Shown here: piece by piece, positions 19,311 to 28,462 of the stretch
How positions within the stretch are numbered: position 1 is the first letter of the stretch
Layout: each line of letters begins with the position of its first letter
Source: Pseudomonadota bacterium
Lineage (GTDB): Bacteria > Pseudomonadota > Gammaproteobacteria > Burkholderiales > Sulfuriferulaceae
Assembly: GCA_021795395.1 (NCBI GenBank)
Contig: JAJYPN010000011.1
Location: 1 to 64,000, forward strand
Direction: 5' to 3'
DNA length: 64,000 nucleotides
Program-made: the position numbers and the translations under genes
The notes under the pieces: generated by a model
Seen by the model: only the letters and a program-made list of their open reading frames with translations
Databases searched by the model: none
What the model was told of the DNA's origin: nothing

Positions 19311-21728
19311 GTGAGCATAAACCCCTCTCCTACCGTTACTGTGCGGCACCATGCCAGATCGGATCGCTACGCATCAAAATTCACCCATCTTTCCATTATT
19401 CTCGCGTGCATGAGCGCGATCGTATTCGGCCTGCTCCATTATCCGCTGAATGCGCCTGTATTGGGATTGATATTGCTCGGCTATATGGCGTTATTGTGGC
19501 GCTATCCCAAAGTCTGGTTATTCTGCCTGCCGGCAGTATTGCCTTTGGCAAATCTGTCACCCTGGAGCGGCTGGTTATACTTTGAAGAAATGGATTTTTT
19601 CGTTATGGCCACGGTAATCATGGGTTACTGGAAGCTGATGCCGCTACGCGCTACCCATGAATTGTCATTGGGCGGAACCGTTCTGTTACTTCTGCTTAGT
19701 CTTTCCTACTGCATCAGTACTTATATGGGCTTAACCCCCTATCACAGTCCCGATCTGAATTCATTCAACAATTACTTGAGCCCTTTCAATAGCTTGCGTA
19801 TATTGAAGCCGTTTATGTGGTCGTTGTTGTTATTGCCTTTATTGCGCCGCAGCGTGTCTGCCGAACTACTGCAACGTTTATTTGTTCCCGGAATGTTGAC
19901 GGGACTGTGCGGCGTAGTCCTGGTTTCAATCTGGGAGCGCCTGACATTTCCGGGATTATTGAATTTTGCCAGCGATTATCGGATTACCGCTTCCTTTCCT
20001 GAAATGCATACCGGAGGTGCAGCGCTGGACGCCTATTTATCGCTAACTCTTCCTTTTGCGCTGGCCTGGCTGCTGCAGCAACGCAAACGATCGGCTATCA
20101 TTGCTGCCGGCATTTTGCTTGCCGGCGGTACGTATGCCGCGCTGGTGACATTCTCTCGTGGCTTATATCTTGCTTATGCCGTATCTGTCATCATACTCGG
20201 CATATTCCTGACGGCCAAAGCCGCTTACCGGTTCTTTAATCTTCGAAAAACCCTGATGTTCGCTACGCTGCTCACAGTGGCGACCTGGCTGCTTGTCGAG
20301 ACCTTCGGACATGGGGGCTACCGCGGGCTATCGGCTGCCCTTGCATTATTCGGTGCTGCCTTTTATCTGGGCGATCCCCTTCATCGTGCCCATCGTCTCA
20401 AACTCGCCCTGACGGCCGGTGTCAGTCTGATGTGCATGGTTATCCTGTTTTTGCTGGCTGTAACGAATAAGGGAGCGTATCTGGCTTTCGGAATGGCCGC
20501 TTTCGTATTTTTGACGGGTTTTTTGCTGGAAGAAACCAGAACTGAGAAAAAGTCGGCTAGATTATTTGCGTATACCGGTTTTATCGCCATGGCGATCGCC
20601 AGTCCAGCCGTTAATTGGCATTGGGGAGGAACTGCCGCTGCCGATTATGCCGTCATGTCGTCACTGTTTGCCGTTGCCCTACTGATGTTAAACCACCGTC
20701 TTCCCGAACCGCTATGGATATGGAGCAAAAATAGCTCGGTGGTACTGATTTTCGGGCTTATTCTATTGGGAACAGTGATTCCGATTTTTGGAAACACGTA
20801 CATGACCGGACGTTTTGAAACCTCCGATGCCGACATTCATACCCGTGCCGAACATTGGGAAAACACGTTGGGAATGATGAATGGCAACCTGAAAACGGAA
20901 TTGTTCGGGATGGGACTCGGGCGCTTTCCGGAAACCTATTACTGGAAGAATAATGCGCACGATATCCCCGGCAGTTACCGTTTTTTCTCTGAAAACGGTA
21001 ACAACTTTTTACGCCTGTCTGCAGCGCGATATCAAGCCGGATATGGAGAATACCTGCGTATGGGCGAACGGATTTCCATCCAGCCCTTTCATGATTACAC
21101 GTTATCCGTCGCGGCGCGTACGATATTCCCCGATACTCGGCTGCATACGGAAATATGCGAAAAATACCTGCTCTATTTCTCGCGCTGCATCGAGGCCAAT
21201 ATTGTATTGATTCCGGACAATACCTGGCATCGTTACATGGCACGCTTCAACTCGGGCACCATGGGCAGCGAACCCTGGTACAAACGGCCTACGGTACAAT
21301 TTTCGTTGGCCGATGATCGATCAGGCGGCCTTGTGGATATCGGCAGCGCCAGCCTCGTCGACAAATCCGGCCACAATCTGCTCCGCAACCCACATTTCGC
21401 ATCGCTCATGGATCACTGGTTTTTCACCAGCGATCACTACCATTTACCCTGGCACGCGAAAGACCTTGCGCTCAATGTCTATTTCGACCAAGGCTTATTC
21501 GGGCTCATCGTTTTCATCCTGCTGTATCTCGATGCCTTGATTTTATTACTTAAAAAAGCTCAGCGCGGCGAACTGTTTTCCGCCACGCTGCTGGCTTCCT
21601 TGCTCGGTTTTTTTATGGTAGGGCTGTTTGACAGTATTTTGGACTTTCCCCGTTTGTCATTATTATATTATCTCCTTTTGTATATCGCTCTGCTTCGTCC
21701 CGTTCCCACCTTATCGCGCAAACATTAA
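19311..21728 (+). CDS. Wzy/O-antigen-ligase-like protein with a large extra-membrane insertion
   Basis: An 805-residue polytopic membrane protein starting at GTG. About 14 hydrophobic segments and the Wzy_C landmarks are present: a GMGLGRF motif near residue 533 and, much later, WHAKDLALNVYFDQGLFGL near 714-732. In usual family members these two are some 20-40 residues apart; here about 170 residues, largely polar and beta-rich in appearance, are inserted between them. The likely function is EPS polymerisation or ligation at the periplasmic face. The stop overlaps the convergent TPR gene by 4 bp. The start codon has only a weak ribosome site. Confidence 0.75.
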   Translation: MSINPSPTVTVRHHARSDRYASKFTHLSIILACMSAIVFGLLHYPLNAPVLGLILLGYMALLWRYPKVWLFCLPAVLPLANLSPWSGWLYFEEMDFFVMATVIMGYWKLMPLRATHELSLGGTVLLLLLSLSYCISTYMGLTPYHSPDLNSFNNYLSPFNSLRILKPFMWSLLLLPLLRRSVSAELLQRLFVPGMLTGLCGVVLVSIWERLTFPGLLNFASDYRITASFPEMHTGGAALDAYLSLTLPFALAWLLQQRKRSAIIAAGILLAGGTYAALVTFSRGLYLAYAVSVIILGIFLTAKAAYRFFNLRKTLMFATLLTVATWLLVETFGHGGYRGLSAALALFGAAFYLGDPLHRAHRLKLALTAGVSLMCMVILFLLAVTNKGAYLAFGMAAFVFLTGFLLEETRTEKKSARLFAYTGFIAMAIASPAVNWHWGGTAAADYAVMSSLFAVALLMLNHRLPEPLWIWSKNSSVVLIFGLILLGTVIPIFGNTYMTGRFETSDADIHTRAEHWENTLGMMNGNLKTELFGMGLGRFPETYYWKNNAHDIPGSYRFFSENGNNFLRLSAARYQAGYGEYLRMGERISIQPFHDYTLSVAARTIFPDTRLHTEICEKYLLYFSRCIEANIVLIPDNTWHRYMARFNSGTMGSEPWYKRPTVQFSLADDRSGGLVDIGSASLVDKSGHNLLRNPHFASLMDHWFFTSDHYHLPWHAKDLALNVYFDQGLFGLIVFILLYLDALILLLKKAQRGELFSATLLASLLGFFMVGLFDSILDFPRLSLLYYLLLYIALLRPVPTLSRKH

Positions 21729-22384
21729 TTTACCGGACTCCATTTACCTATTTTCTCCAGTTTTTTGCGCAAACCAGGCAAAGGGAACCCGGCGGCATAG
21801 GCTTTCTGTGCATAGGCCAACGATTTGTCGTAATCTTTCAAATTAAAATACAGCAAACCTTCGTTGTACAAGATATTTGCATTTTCAGGGTCGAGCTTTT
21901 CCGCTTGGGCATCCTGTTCCAGCGCTGCATTGTCCTTATGCTTTTGATAAAGATAATTGGCGTAAACCATATGAATCAAGGCATCCGATGGCGCAAAGGC
22001 GAACGCTCTCTCGAAATAGCAGCCGACTGTAAAATGCGCGCCGTTCGGACGATCGGTTTTCTCCTTGAGAGCCAGGTTGGCCATGGAATTCAGCGCACGT
22101 GGATGATTGGGAAAAGCGCGCAGCACATAATCCAGATCACCGCCTATCGAACCAGAATCGCCATGCGACAACATCTGGACAGCGGGCGAAAAGTGATATT
22201 GCTCCACTATCTGCAAATTATGTCCCTTATTGTCTGGATCATTGTAATCGAACGGACCAAACTGTCCGGGACTGGGTGTGACCGGCGGGCACGCCCCATC
22301 GGCAGCCAACGCTGTATTTGCCCAAGCGGATGCGCATCCTAACAAAACACACATTACCATTAATTTAGTTCTCAATTTTTCCAT
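21725..22384 (-). CDS. Secreted TPR-repeat protein of EPS locus
   Basis: A 219-residue protein with a signal peptide (MEKLRTKLMVMCVLLG...ALAAD), a mature N-terminus rich in Pro/Gly (FGPFDYNDPDNKG) and three or so TPR units (HPRALNSMANLAL, ALIHMVYANYLYQ, ENANILYNEGLLYF). The FGPFDY segment recurs in small TPR proteins next to EPS genes. It may scaffold polymerisation or export in the periplasm. It is convergent with, and overlaps by 4 bp, the Wzy-like gene. Confidence 0.7.
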   Translation of the reverse strand: MEKLRTKLMVMCVLLGCASAWANTALAADGACPPVTPSPGQFGPFDYNDPDNKGHNLQIVEQYHFSPAVQMLSHGDSGSIGGDLDYVLRAFPNHPRALNSMANLALKEKTDRPNGAHFTVGCYFERAFAFAPSDALIHMVYANYLYQKHKDNAALEQDAQAEKLDPENANILYNEGLLYFNLKDYDKSLAYAQKAYAAGFPLPGLRKKLEKIGKWSPVN

Positions 22385-22784
22385 CCTTCAAACAATTCGA
22401 CCGAATTTATACTTATGATACGTATGCAAGCGTTTGTCTTACAGACAATAATATAACTCAAGACTCAAGAATATTCTTTGCATGCGGCAAATAAATCGTG
22501 AGCAGGAATTCAACGCAGTAGCCGATCGGTCAAACCGGAACACACAATGCATCAGAAATTGCCTATTCGAATTTTTCAGCATGATCATGCGAACTTAACG
22601 GCTCGAAACAATCCAGCGATGCCTGGTCCGAAGCCGTTAACACGATGTAAGCGATTTATGCGCATCATCATGCCGAACTGGCATGATGATGCCAACTGGC
22701 AAACGTATCAATTCACTGAATGCGCTTTTATGGCTACCAGTGAAGTACAGGGAGTAGCGACATGAGCGAGAAAGCGGATTGGCT
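22385..22784. other. 400-bp intergenic region, no credible gene
   Basis: A 72-codon ORF at 22547-22765 lacks a ribosome site and any recognisable pattern, and its 3' part is formed by two inverted repeats (22595-22640 and 22662-22692). The stretch looks like decayed sequence or an untranslated structured element. Confidence 0.55.
22595..22692. repeat. Two adjacent hairpins
   Basis: The first is TTAACGGCT (22595-22603) paired with AGCCGTTAA (22632-22640). The second is a perfect 13-bp stem, GCATCATCATGCC (22662-22674) with GGCATGATGATGC (22680-22692), and a 5-base loop. Neither is followed by a T run, so they are not ordinary terminators. They could be REP-like or part of an untranslated RNA. 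Confidence 0.55.
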
Positions 22785-23179
22785 TTAAATTAAGTACGAT
22801 GGATCGTACGACACACGCTGCAAAAGTTTCTTGTTGCTGACATTCATGACATCGAACCGGTCCAGAAACATGAAATCATATTGTTTCAAATGGGCCTGCA
22901 AGCCGGCGTTTTTCAGGATACTTTGCATAGTTTGCGAATTCCGGCCTGTTGGTCGTAGCCAGCCTCTCGTATCGGTGCTTGAGGAAAGAAGGATACCAGG
23001 GTTAGTGGGAAGGGGATTTCTCTGCGTGTATTCAGAACTCGCAGTAAGCAGTTCTGAATATTCTGAAATCGCTCCAAAGTTTCCTGACTGTTGCTTTCCT
23101 CCGCGTAATATTCGTAAAAATGGCTGTCGGTCGTATGGTCCCAAGTTTCAACAGTCGATTGAGATCGGTTTACTTTCAT
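22785..23179 (-). pseudogene. Remnant of a class I SAM methyltransferase
   Basis: Two overlapping minus-strand frames seem to hold the two ends of one protein. The frame starting at 23179 gives FYEYYAEESNSQETLERFQ, typical of the N-terminal cap of some EPS-locus methyltransferases. A second frame ending at 22785 gives NAGLQAHLKQYDFMFLDRFD, which looks like a C-terminus. The central Rossmann core with its glycine motif is missing. An internal deletion plus frameshift is the simplest reading. Homology is judged by eye only. Confidence 0.45.
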
Positions 23180-23491
23180 GGCATAACACCCCTAACGAAT
23201 AAAACTCGGAAGTTATGGTTAAAATAGTATAACTCGATCTTCGTATAATCCTACAAAACCGAATTAAATTCCAACTTAATTTGGGCCATTTTCTGTGTAG
23301 AAAGTCAATTAAAATTTACGGAAATAAGCTGTAATTGCATTGCATGTAACACAATAATACTTTCGTATAGTAATGTACTTATGTTTAATTGACTTTATAA
23401 AAAACCTTTCAGCTTTCACCTCAACATTCATTGAAAAATTTAGCTCGCCTAGAAATCCATGCACGGAAAACTTTAGACCGGTGGACGCAAC
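23180..23491. other. AT-rich spacer, nothing recognised
   Basis: 312 bp between the methyltransferase remnant and the tRNA terminator. No ORF with a ribosome site, no repeat and no strong hairpin was seen. Confidence 0.55.
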
Positions 23492-23524
23492 AAAAAACCG
23501 GTTAGAATTTTCTTCTAACCGGTT
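23492..23524 (-). terminator. Rho-independent terminator of the tRNA/rpoD transcript
   Basis: A 12-bp stem (AACCGGTTAGAA with TTCTAACCGGTT), loop of 5, followed on the minus strand by six T residues. It lies 8 bp beyond the tRNA 3' end. Confidence 0.9.
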
Positions 23525-23531
23525 GATTTAT

Positions 23532-23608
23532 TGGTGGGTCTGCACGGACTTGAACCGTGGACCAAAGGATTATGAGTCCTCTGCTCTAACCAACTGAGCT
23601 ACAGACCC
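23532..23608 (-). tRNA. tRNA with CAU anticodon, probably tRNA-Ile2
   Basis: A 77-nt cloverleaf with encoded CCA: acceptor GGGTCTG/CAGACCC, D-arm GCTC/GAGC, anticodon stem GAGGA/TCCTT with loop CTCATAA, variable TGGTC, T-arm CACGG/CCGTG with TTCAAGT. CAU can be elongator Met, or Ile2 (lysidine-modified by TilS). The anticodon-loop and variable/T-arm pattern resembles ileX-type tRNA-Ile2 more than metT, so Ile2 is favoured. It is not the initiator, since the first pair G-C is intact. It lies just downstream of rpoD. Confidence 0.92.
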
Positions 23609-23662
23609 GAAACAAGGATTTTACCACTTCAGGTCTACGCTTGCCAGATGCCAGGAGATAAA

Positions 23663-25642
23663 TTATTGGTTGCCGTTGTCGATGAAGCTCTTCAGACGGT
23701 CGGAACGCGACGGATGACGCAGCTTGCGCAAGGCCTTGGCTTCTATCTGACGGATGCGTTCGCGGGTAACGTCGAATTGCTTGCCGACTTCTTCCAGCGT
23801 GTGGTCGGTATTCATTTCGATACCGAAACGCATGCGCAGGACCTTGGCTTCGCGTTGCGTCAAGCCGTCGAGAATTTCCTTGGTGACTTCCTGCAGGCTG
23901 TCGTAAATGGCGGCGTCCATCGGCGCGAGCGTCGAGGTATCTTCGATAAAGTCGCCCAGATGCGAATCTTCGTCGTCTCCGATCGGCGTTTCCATCGATA
24001 TCGGTTCTTTGGAGATTTTCAGGATCTTGCGAATTTTTTCTTCCGGCATTTCCATTTTTTCGGCAAGTACGGACGGATCGGGTTCCTGCCCGGTTTCCTG
24101 CAATATCTGCCGGGCGATCCGGTTCATCTTGTTGATGGTTTCAATCATATGCACAGGAATGCGGATAGTACGGGCCTGATCGGCGATGGAGCGCGTAATC
24201 GCCTGGCGTATCCACCATGTCGCATACGTCGAAAATTTGTAACCACGGCGGTATTCGAACTTGTCCACCGCTTTCATCAGGCCGATATTGCCTTCCTGTA
24301 TCAGGTCGAGGAACTGCAATCCGCGATTCGTATATTTTTTGGCGATCGAGATGACGAGGCGCAAGTTGGCCTCGATCATTTCGCGTTTCGCTCGCAGCGT
24401 GCGCGCTTCGCCGGCGGACATCTGGCGATTGATCTCCTTGATGGCCTGGATCGGGATGCCGATCCTGTCCTGCAATGCAATCAAGCCGTTTTGCCGTTCG
24501 ATAATCGTATACTGATGGCGCAGAATGTTTTCACCATAGGGTTTTTTCGACGCGGCCTGCTCGCCCACCCATTCCAGATTGGTTTCGTTATTGAGAAAGG
24601 TCTTGATGAATTGTTCGCGCGGCATGCCGGATTTCTTTACGGCGACTTCCATGATGTCGCGTTCGTGCGAACGTATGGTTTCCACCAGCGAACGGATGAT
24701 ATTGCATAAGGATTCGACCTGTTTGGCCGAAAAACGGATTTCCAGCAGTACATTCGACACTTCGCTTTGCAATTCGGCATACTGTTTGCTGCCGTAACCG
24801 AATTTTTTGTGCGCCGCCTGCATGCGTTTGACCAATTTGCGCAGGCGCTCGAAGCGTTCCATCGCGTCGGCCTTGAGCTGGGCGAGATTGGCGGCGGCGA
24901 TGGCCGTACCGTCGATATCCTCGTCGTCTTCTTCATCCAGTTCTTCCTCGTCGTTTTCGTCTTCGACGACGACCAGCGACGCCGCGGCCAGAGCGGCTGC
25001 TTCCAGCTCCGCTTCGCTGGCGACGATACCGTCGACGAATTCGTCTATGCGGATTTCATCGCGCTCGACCTTGTCCACCAGCGATAAAATCTGGTCGATG
25101 GTAATAGGACAAGCCGAAATGGCCTGTACCATGTGTTTCAAACCGTCTTCTATCCGCTTGGCGATTTCGATTTCGCCTTCACGCGTCAACAGCTCCACGG
25201 TACCCATCTCGCGCATATACATGCGTACCGGATCGGTCGTTCTGCCGAATTCGGAATCTACCGTCGACAAGGCGGCTTCCGCCTCGGCGACTACGTCTTC
25301 ATCCGCCACGGCAGGCGCGGCATCCGACATGAGCAGGATTTCGGCGTCGGGCGCCTCGTCGTAAACCTGTATACCCATGTCGTTGATCATGCCGATCACC
25401 CCTTCGATTTGCTCGGCATCGAGCATATCGTCGGGCAGATGGTCGTTGATTTCGGCATAAGTCAGATAACCGCGCTCCTTACCGAGAATGATCAGAGTCT
25501 TGAGCCTTGCGCGACGCGTCTCCATATCGTTTTGCCGGACTTCCATCCTGTCCTGCTCGAGCGATGCGCCGCGCCCGCGCTGCCCTTCCTGCTCATTCGT
25601 CCTCAGTTCGTTTTTGTCTTGTTTTTCCTGATCGATTGCCAT
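23663..25642 (-). CDS. rpoD: RNA polymerase sigma-70 factor RpoD
   Basis: A 659-residue primary sigma factor. Region 1.1 is at the N-terminus, then the acidic non-conserved region (an E/D run near residues 225-245). Region 2 has [24 protein letters not shown] and the -10 reader [11 protein letters not shown]. The C-terminal region 4.2 helix-turn-helix is [20 protein letters not shown]. It directs most housekeeping transcription. It is the last protein gene of the rpsU-yqeY-dnaG-rpoD block, with the tRNA 54 bp downstream. Confidence 0.98.
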   Translation of the reverse strand: MAIDQEKQDKNELRTNEQEGQRGRGASLEQDRMEVRQNDMETRRARLKTLIILGKERGYLTYAEINDHLPDDMLDAEQIEGVIGMINDMGIQVYDEAPDAEILLMSDAAPAVADEDVVAEAEAALSTVDSEFGRTTDPVRMYMREMGTVELLTREGEIEIAKRIEDGLKHMVQAISACPITIDQILSLVDKVERDEIRIDEFVDGIVASEAELEAAALAAASLVVVEDENDEEELDEEDDEDIDGTAIAAANLAQLKADAMERFERLRKLVKRMQAAHKKFGYGSKQYAELQSEVSNVLLEIRFSAKQVESLCNIIRSLVETIRSHERDIMEVAVKKSGMPREQFIKTFLNNETNLEWVGEQAASKKPYGENILRHQYTIIERQNGLIALQDRIGIPIQAIKEINRQMSAGEARTLRAKREMIEANLRLVISIAKKYTNRGLQFLDLIQEGNIGLMKAVDKFEYRRGYKFSTYATWWIRQAITRSIADQARTIRIPVHMIETINKMNRIARQILQETGQEPDPSVLAEKMEMPEEKIRKILKISKEPISMETPIGDDEDSHLGDFIEDTSTLAPMDAAIYDSLQEVTKEILDGLTQREAKVLRMRFGIEMNTDHTLEEVGKQFDVTRERIRQIEAKALRKLRHPSRSDRLKSFIDNGNQ

Positions 25643-25721
25643 AAACGATATCCAATGAATTACTGCGTAAAATAAATATAAAGCTGCCTGGTATCAGCTG
25701 TTCTGCACTCAACCCGTTCGG

Positions 25722-27428
25722 TCAACGTAATCGCTGCAATTCGTTTTTATCTTCTTCGGTTAAATCACGCAAGGGTTTTTGCGCCAGCATCCGCATACGC
25801 GACTGTTTGACAGTCGCGAGCAATTGTTCTTTGGCCAGATCGAAATCCGGCCTTACATCGAAATCTTCGCTCAGGTCCATCATTTCCGCTCCGCATTGCG
25901 CAATCAGTGCAGCATGAGATTGATTGCGGCTCTGTTCCAGAAGCATTGCTGTATCCAAATGGGGATGACTGCTCAAAATTACAAGCGTTTCGTATAAAGC
26001 TTGCGCATAATCGTCATTCTGAATCAGCCAGGACTTTTCCAGTTCCGCCCCCAGTTCCGGCTTGAACAACACCATACGCAATAACTTATGGCTGACGGAG
26101 GCAGGGGCCGGTCGCCGTACTGGCGCCGGCTGGATAAACCTTGCACCCGCCGGCGCGATTTTCCACAGCCTTGTCAATTCCTCCATCTCGATGTGTACCA
26201 GTTCGGCGGTTCGTTTGCGCAGCATCAGCGCCAGATTAGGCGCGTTCACTTGCGCAATGAGCGGTTGCAAGTCCTTCAAAAAGGCGCTTTTACCTTCATC
26301 CAGCGCAAGATCGTGACGCGAGGCGATATGCCTGAACAGATAGGCAGACAGCGGAACGGTGGAAGCGGTCAGCAAGCGTTCGAATTCCTCGCGCCCGAAT
26401 TCACGCACATAACTGTCCGGATCGTGATCTTCGGGTAAAAACAAAAATCCGATGCGACTGCTATCCGTCACTACCGCCAGGCTTTGCTCCAGCGCACGCC
26501 AAGCCGCCTTTTGACCCGCCTTGTCGCCATCGAAACAAAACACGATTTCATCGGTATGGCGCAATAATTTCTGTATATGCAGCGGCGTCGTCGCGGTCCC
26601 CAGCGTCGCAACGGCATAGTCTACGCCATGTTGCGCCAGCGCAACCACATCCATATATCCTTCGACTACCAATACCCGGCCCGCATCGCGTATTGCCCGG
26701 CGCGCCGAAAACAGCGCATAGAGTTCATGCCCTTTCTGAAACAGCGGCGTTTCCGGCGAATTGAGGTATTTGGGTTCCCCGCCATCGATCACCCTGCCGC
26801 CGAAACCTATCGTATCGCCTTTCTGGTTAACGATAGGAAACATGATACGATCCCGAAACCGGTCATAGCGCTGTCCAGCGTCATTGACTATCACCAAGCC
26901 GGCCTCCTGCAGCGAGGCATCCGCATAGGATGTAACGATCTGATCGAGATTTTGCCACCCGTCGGGTGCATAGCCCAAACCGAAACGCGCCGCCACCGCA
27001 CCGGTCAAACCCCTGCGTTTCAGATATTCGATCGCCTTGGGCGTACGTTTGAGTTGTTGCCGATAAAACTGTGCGGCACGCTGCATGACATCGACCAGAC
27101 TGCTTTCCTGCTGACCCGGCATGCGGGCGACCGCGGCCGTTTGCGGAACCTCCATGCCCGTCATCGCAGCCAGCGTGGTAATCGCTTCGACATAACCCAG
27201 CCCGGAAAATTCCATCAAAAAACCGATAGCGGTTCCATGCGCACCGCAACCGAAACAGTGATAAAACTGTTTGGTCGGAGAAACCGTAAACGAAGGAGTT
27301 TTTTCGTTATGAAACGGACAGCACGCTTGATAATTAGCGCCGGTTTTTTTTAGCGGAACGCGCGGATCGATCACCTCCACAATATCGACGCGGCTTAGCA
27401 GAGTCTGAATAAAATCTTGCGGAATCAT
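25722..27428 (-). CDS. dnaG: DNA primase DnaG
   Basis: A 568-residue primase. The N-terminal zinc-binding CHC2 motif is CPFHNEKTPSF...YHCFGC, the central TOPRIM domain has VVEGYMDVVAL and FCFDGDKAG, and a C-terminal helicase-interaction region follows. It synthesises RNA primers at the replication fork. Part of the conserved macromolecular synthesis block, 79 bp upstream of rpoD. Confidence 0.98.
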   Translation of the reverse strand: MIPQDFIQTLLSRVDIVEVIDPRVPLKKTGANYQACCPFHNEKTPSFTVSPTKQFYHCFGCGAHGTAIGFLMEFSGLGYVEAITTLAAMTGMEVPQTAAVARMPGQQESSLVDVMQRAAQFYRQQLKRTPKAIEYLKRRGLTGAVAARFGLGYAPDGWQNLDQIVTSYADASLQEAGLVIVNDAGQRYDRFRDRIMFPIVNQKGDTIGFGGRVIDGGEPKYLNSPETPLFQKGHELYALFSARRAIRDAGRVLVVEGYMDVVALAQHGVDYAVATLGTATTPLHIQKLLRHTDEIVFCFDGDKAGQKAAWRALEQSLAVVTDSSRIGFLFLPEDHDPDSYVREFGREEFERLLTASTVPLSAYLFRHIASRHDLALDEGKSAFLKDLQPLIAQVNAPNLALMLRKRTAELVHIEMEELTRLWKIAPAGARFIQPAPVRRPAPASVSHKLLRMVLFKPELGAELEKSWLIQNDDYAQALYETLVILSSHPHLDTAMLLEQSRNQSHAALIAQCGAEMMDLSEDFDVRPDFDLAKEQLLATVKQSRMRMLAQKPLRDLTEEDKNELQRLR

Positions 27429-27468
27429 AGCATTGCCTTTGATTCACGCACTGAAATCGTACGTGGAA

Positions 27469-27927
27469 TTAACTGGCCAGCCTGGCCTTGATTCGGCCCG
27501 AAACCTGCGCCATGTCTGCACGACCGGCGAGCTTGGGTTTTATCGCCGCCACGACCTTGCCCATGTCCTTCACCCCGGCTGCGCCGGTTTCCGTCACAGC
27601 CTGTTCAATCATCCGATCAATTTCTTCATCGCTCGCAGCAGCCGGCATGTAGCCCTGCAAGACACTGATTTCGAAATGTTCGATATCGGCAAGTTCCTGA
27701 CGGCCCGCCGCTTCGTACTGGGAAATGGAATCGCGCCGCTGCTTGAGCATTTTATCGATTGCCGCAACGATTTGCGTATCGTCGAGCTCGATCCGCTCAT
27801 CGACCTCGCGCTGTTTAATTGCCGCCAACAGCAATCGGATCGCTCCCAGGCGTGCCGTTTCCCTGGCGCGCATGGCCGACTTCATGTCTTCCGTGATCCT
27901 TGCTTTCAAACTCATGGACATCGACAA
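27469..27927 (-). CDS. yqeY: GatB/YqeY domain protein
   Basis: A 152-residue YqeY family protein (start SLKARITEDMKSAMRAREtype, RLGAIRLLLAAIKQREVDER). The domain resembles the tRNA-binding tail of GatB, but the cellular role is not settled. Three in-frame ATGs occur at the start (27927, 27921, 27915); the last gives the usual family N-terminus. It sits between rpsU and dnaG, as in many betaproteobacteria. Confidence 0.93.
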   Translation of the reverse strand: MSMSMSLKARITEDMKSAMRARETARLGAIRLLLAAIKQREVDERIELDDTQIVAAIDKMLKQRRDSISQYEAAGRQELADIEHFEISVLQGYMPAAASDEEIDRMIEQAVTETGAAGVKDMGKVVAAIKPKLAGRADMAQVSGRIKARLAS

Positions 27928-27936
27928 AACTACTGA

Positions 27937-28149
27937 TCAATACATTTTAGGAGGCAGCGTCTGATTGCGAATGCGCTTATAATGGCGTTTGACGGCAGCG
28001 GCCAGCTTGCGCTTGCGCTCGGCGGTAGGTTTTTCGTAAAATTCACGAGCACGCAATTCGGTCAGCAGACCGGTTTTTTCCACCGTACGTTTGAAACGAC
28101 GCATTGCTACTTCGAACGGCTCATTTTCCTTGACGCGGACACTAGGCAT
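27937..28149 (-). CDS. rpsU: 30S ribosomal protein bS21
   Basis: A 70-residue basic protein starting [20 protein letters not shown], the canonical bS21 N-terminus, with the KRHYKRIR region near the end. The frame continues up to 28182, but the ATG at 28149 has a GGAG site about 9 bases upstream and matches family length. First gene of the block leading to rpoD. Confidence 0.97.
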   Translation of the reverse strand: MPSVRVKENEPFEVAMRRFKRTVEKTGLLTELRAREFYEKPTAERKRKLAAAVKRHYKRIRNQTLPPKMY

Positions 28150-28184
28150 GTAATCTAAACTCCAAAATGGGAGGAAAAACAAGA

Positions 28185-28213
28185 ATTATAAACCTCCAAT
28201 GGCTTTTTTCCAA
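28185..28213 (-). promoter_or_regulatory. Sigma-70 promoter of rpsU-yqeY-dnaG-rpoD
   Basis: On the minus strand TTGGAA (28208-28213) is separated by exactly 17 bp from TATAAT (28185-28190), about 36 bp before the rpsU start codon. Confidence 0.75.
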
Positions 28214-28462
28214 GCTCACCGAAACAAAATATTCTACTTTCAAGCCAGGTATCGCTTTTTCGGCATTCCCATAAACCAGATTGCGAGTTGCAACCTGATA
28301 TCAACGCACTCACCCGATTGCCAGGTACCGGCATCGGTACCGATAGCGCAATCAACTTGCGTTTTCGCTTCTGCACCCGTACGCTGCCACACCGTATTCT
28401 TCCAGTGCGTTTTCCTCTCGATAGGCATGTCGGCGCAATCGTTTTCAGGTTAAAATAGCGAT
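28214..28462. other. Intergenic region upstream of dnaX
   Basis: About 250 bp between the divergent rpsU promoter and dnaX. ORFs here are antisense shadows without ribosome sites. No regulatory motif could be assigned. Confidence 0.5.

Noticed and set aside
22547-22765. 72-codon ORF
   Set aside because: No ribosome site, and its sequence is largely made by two hairpins.
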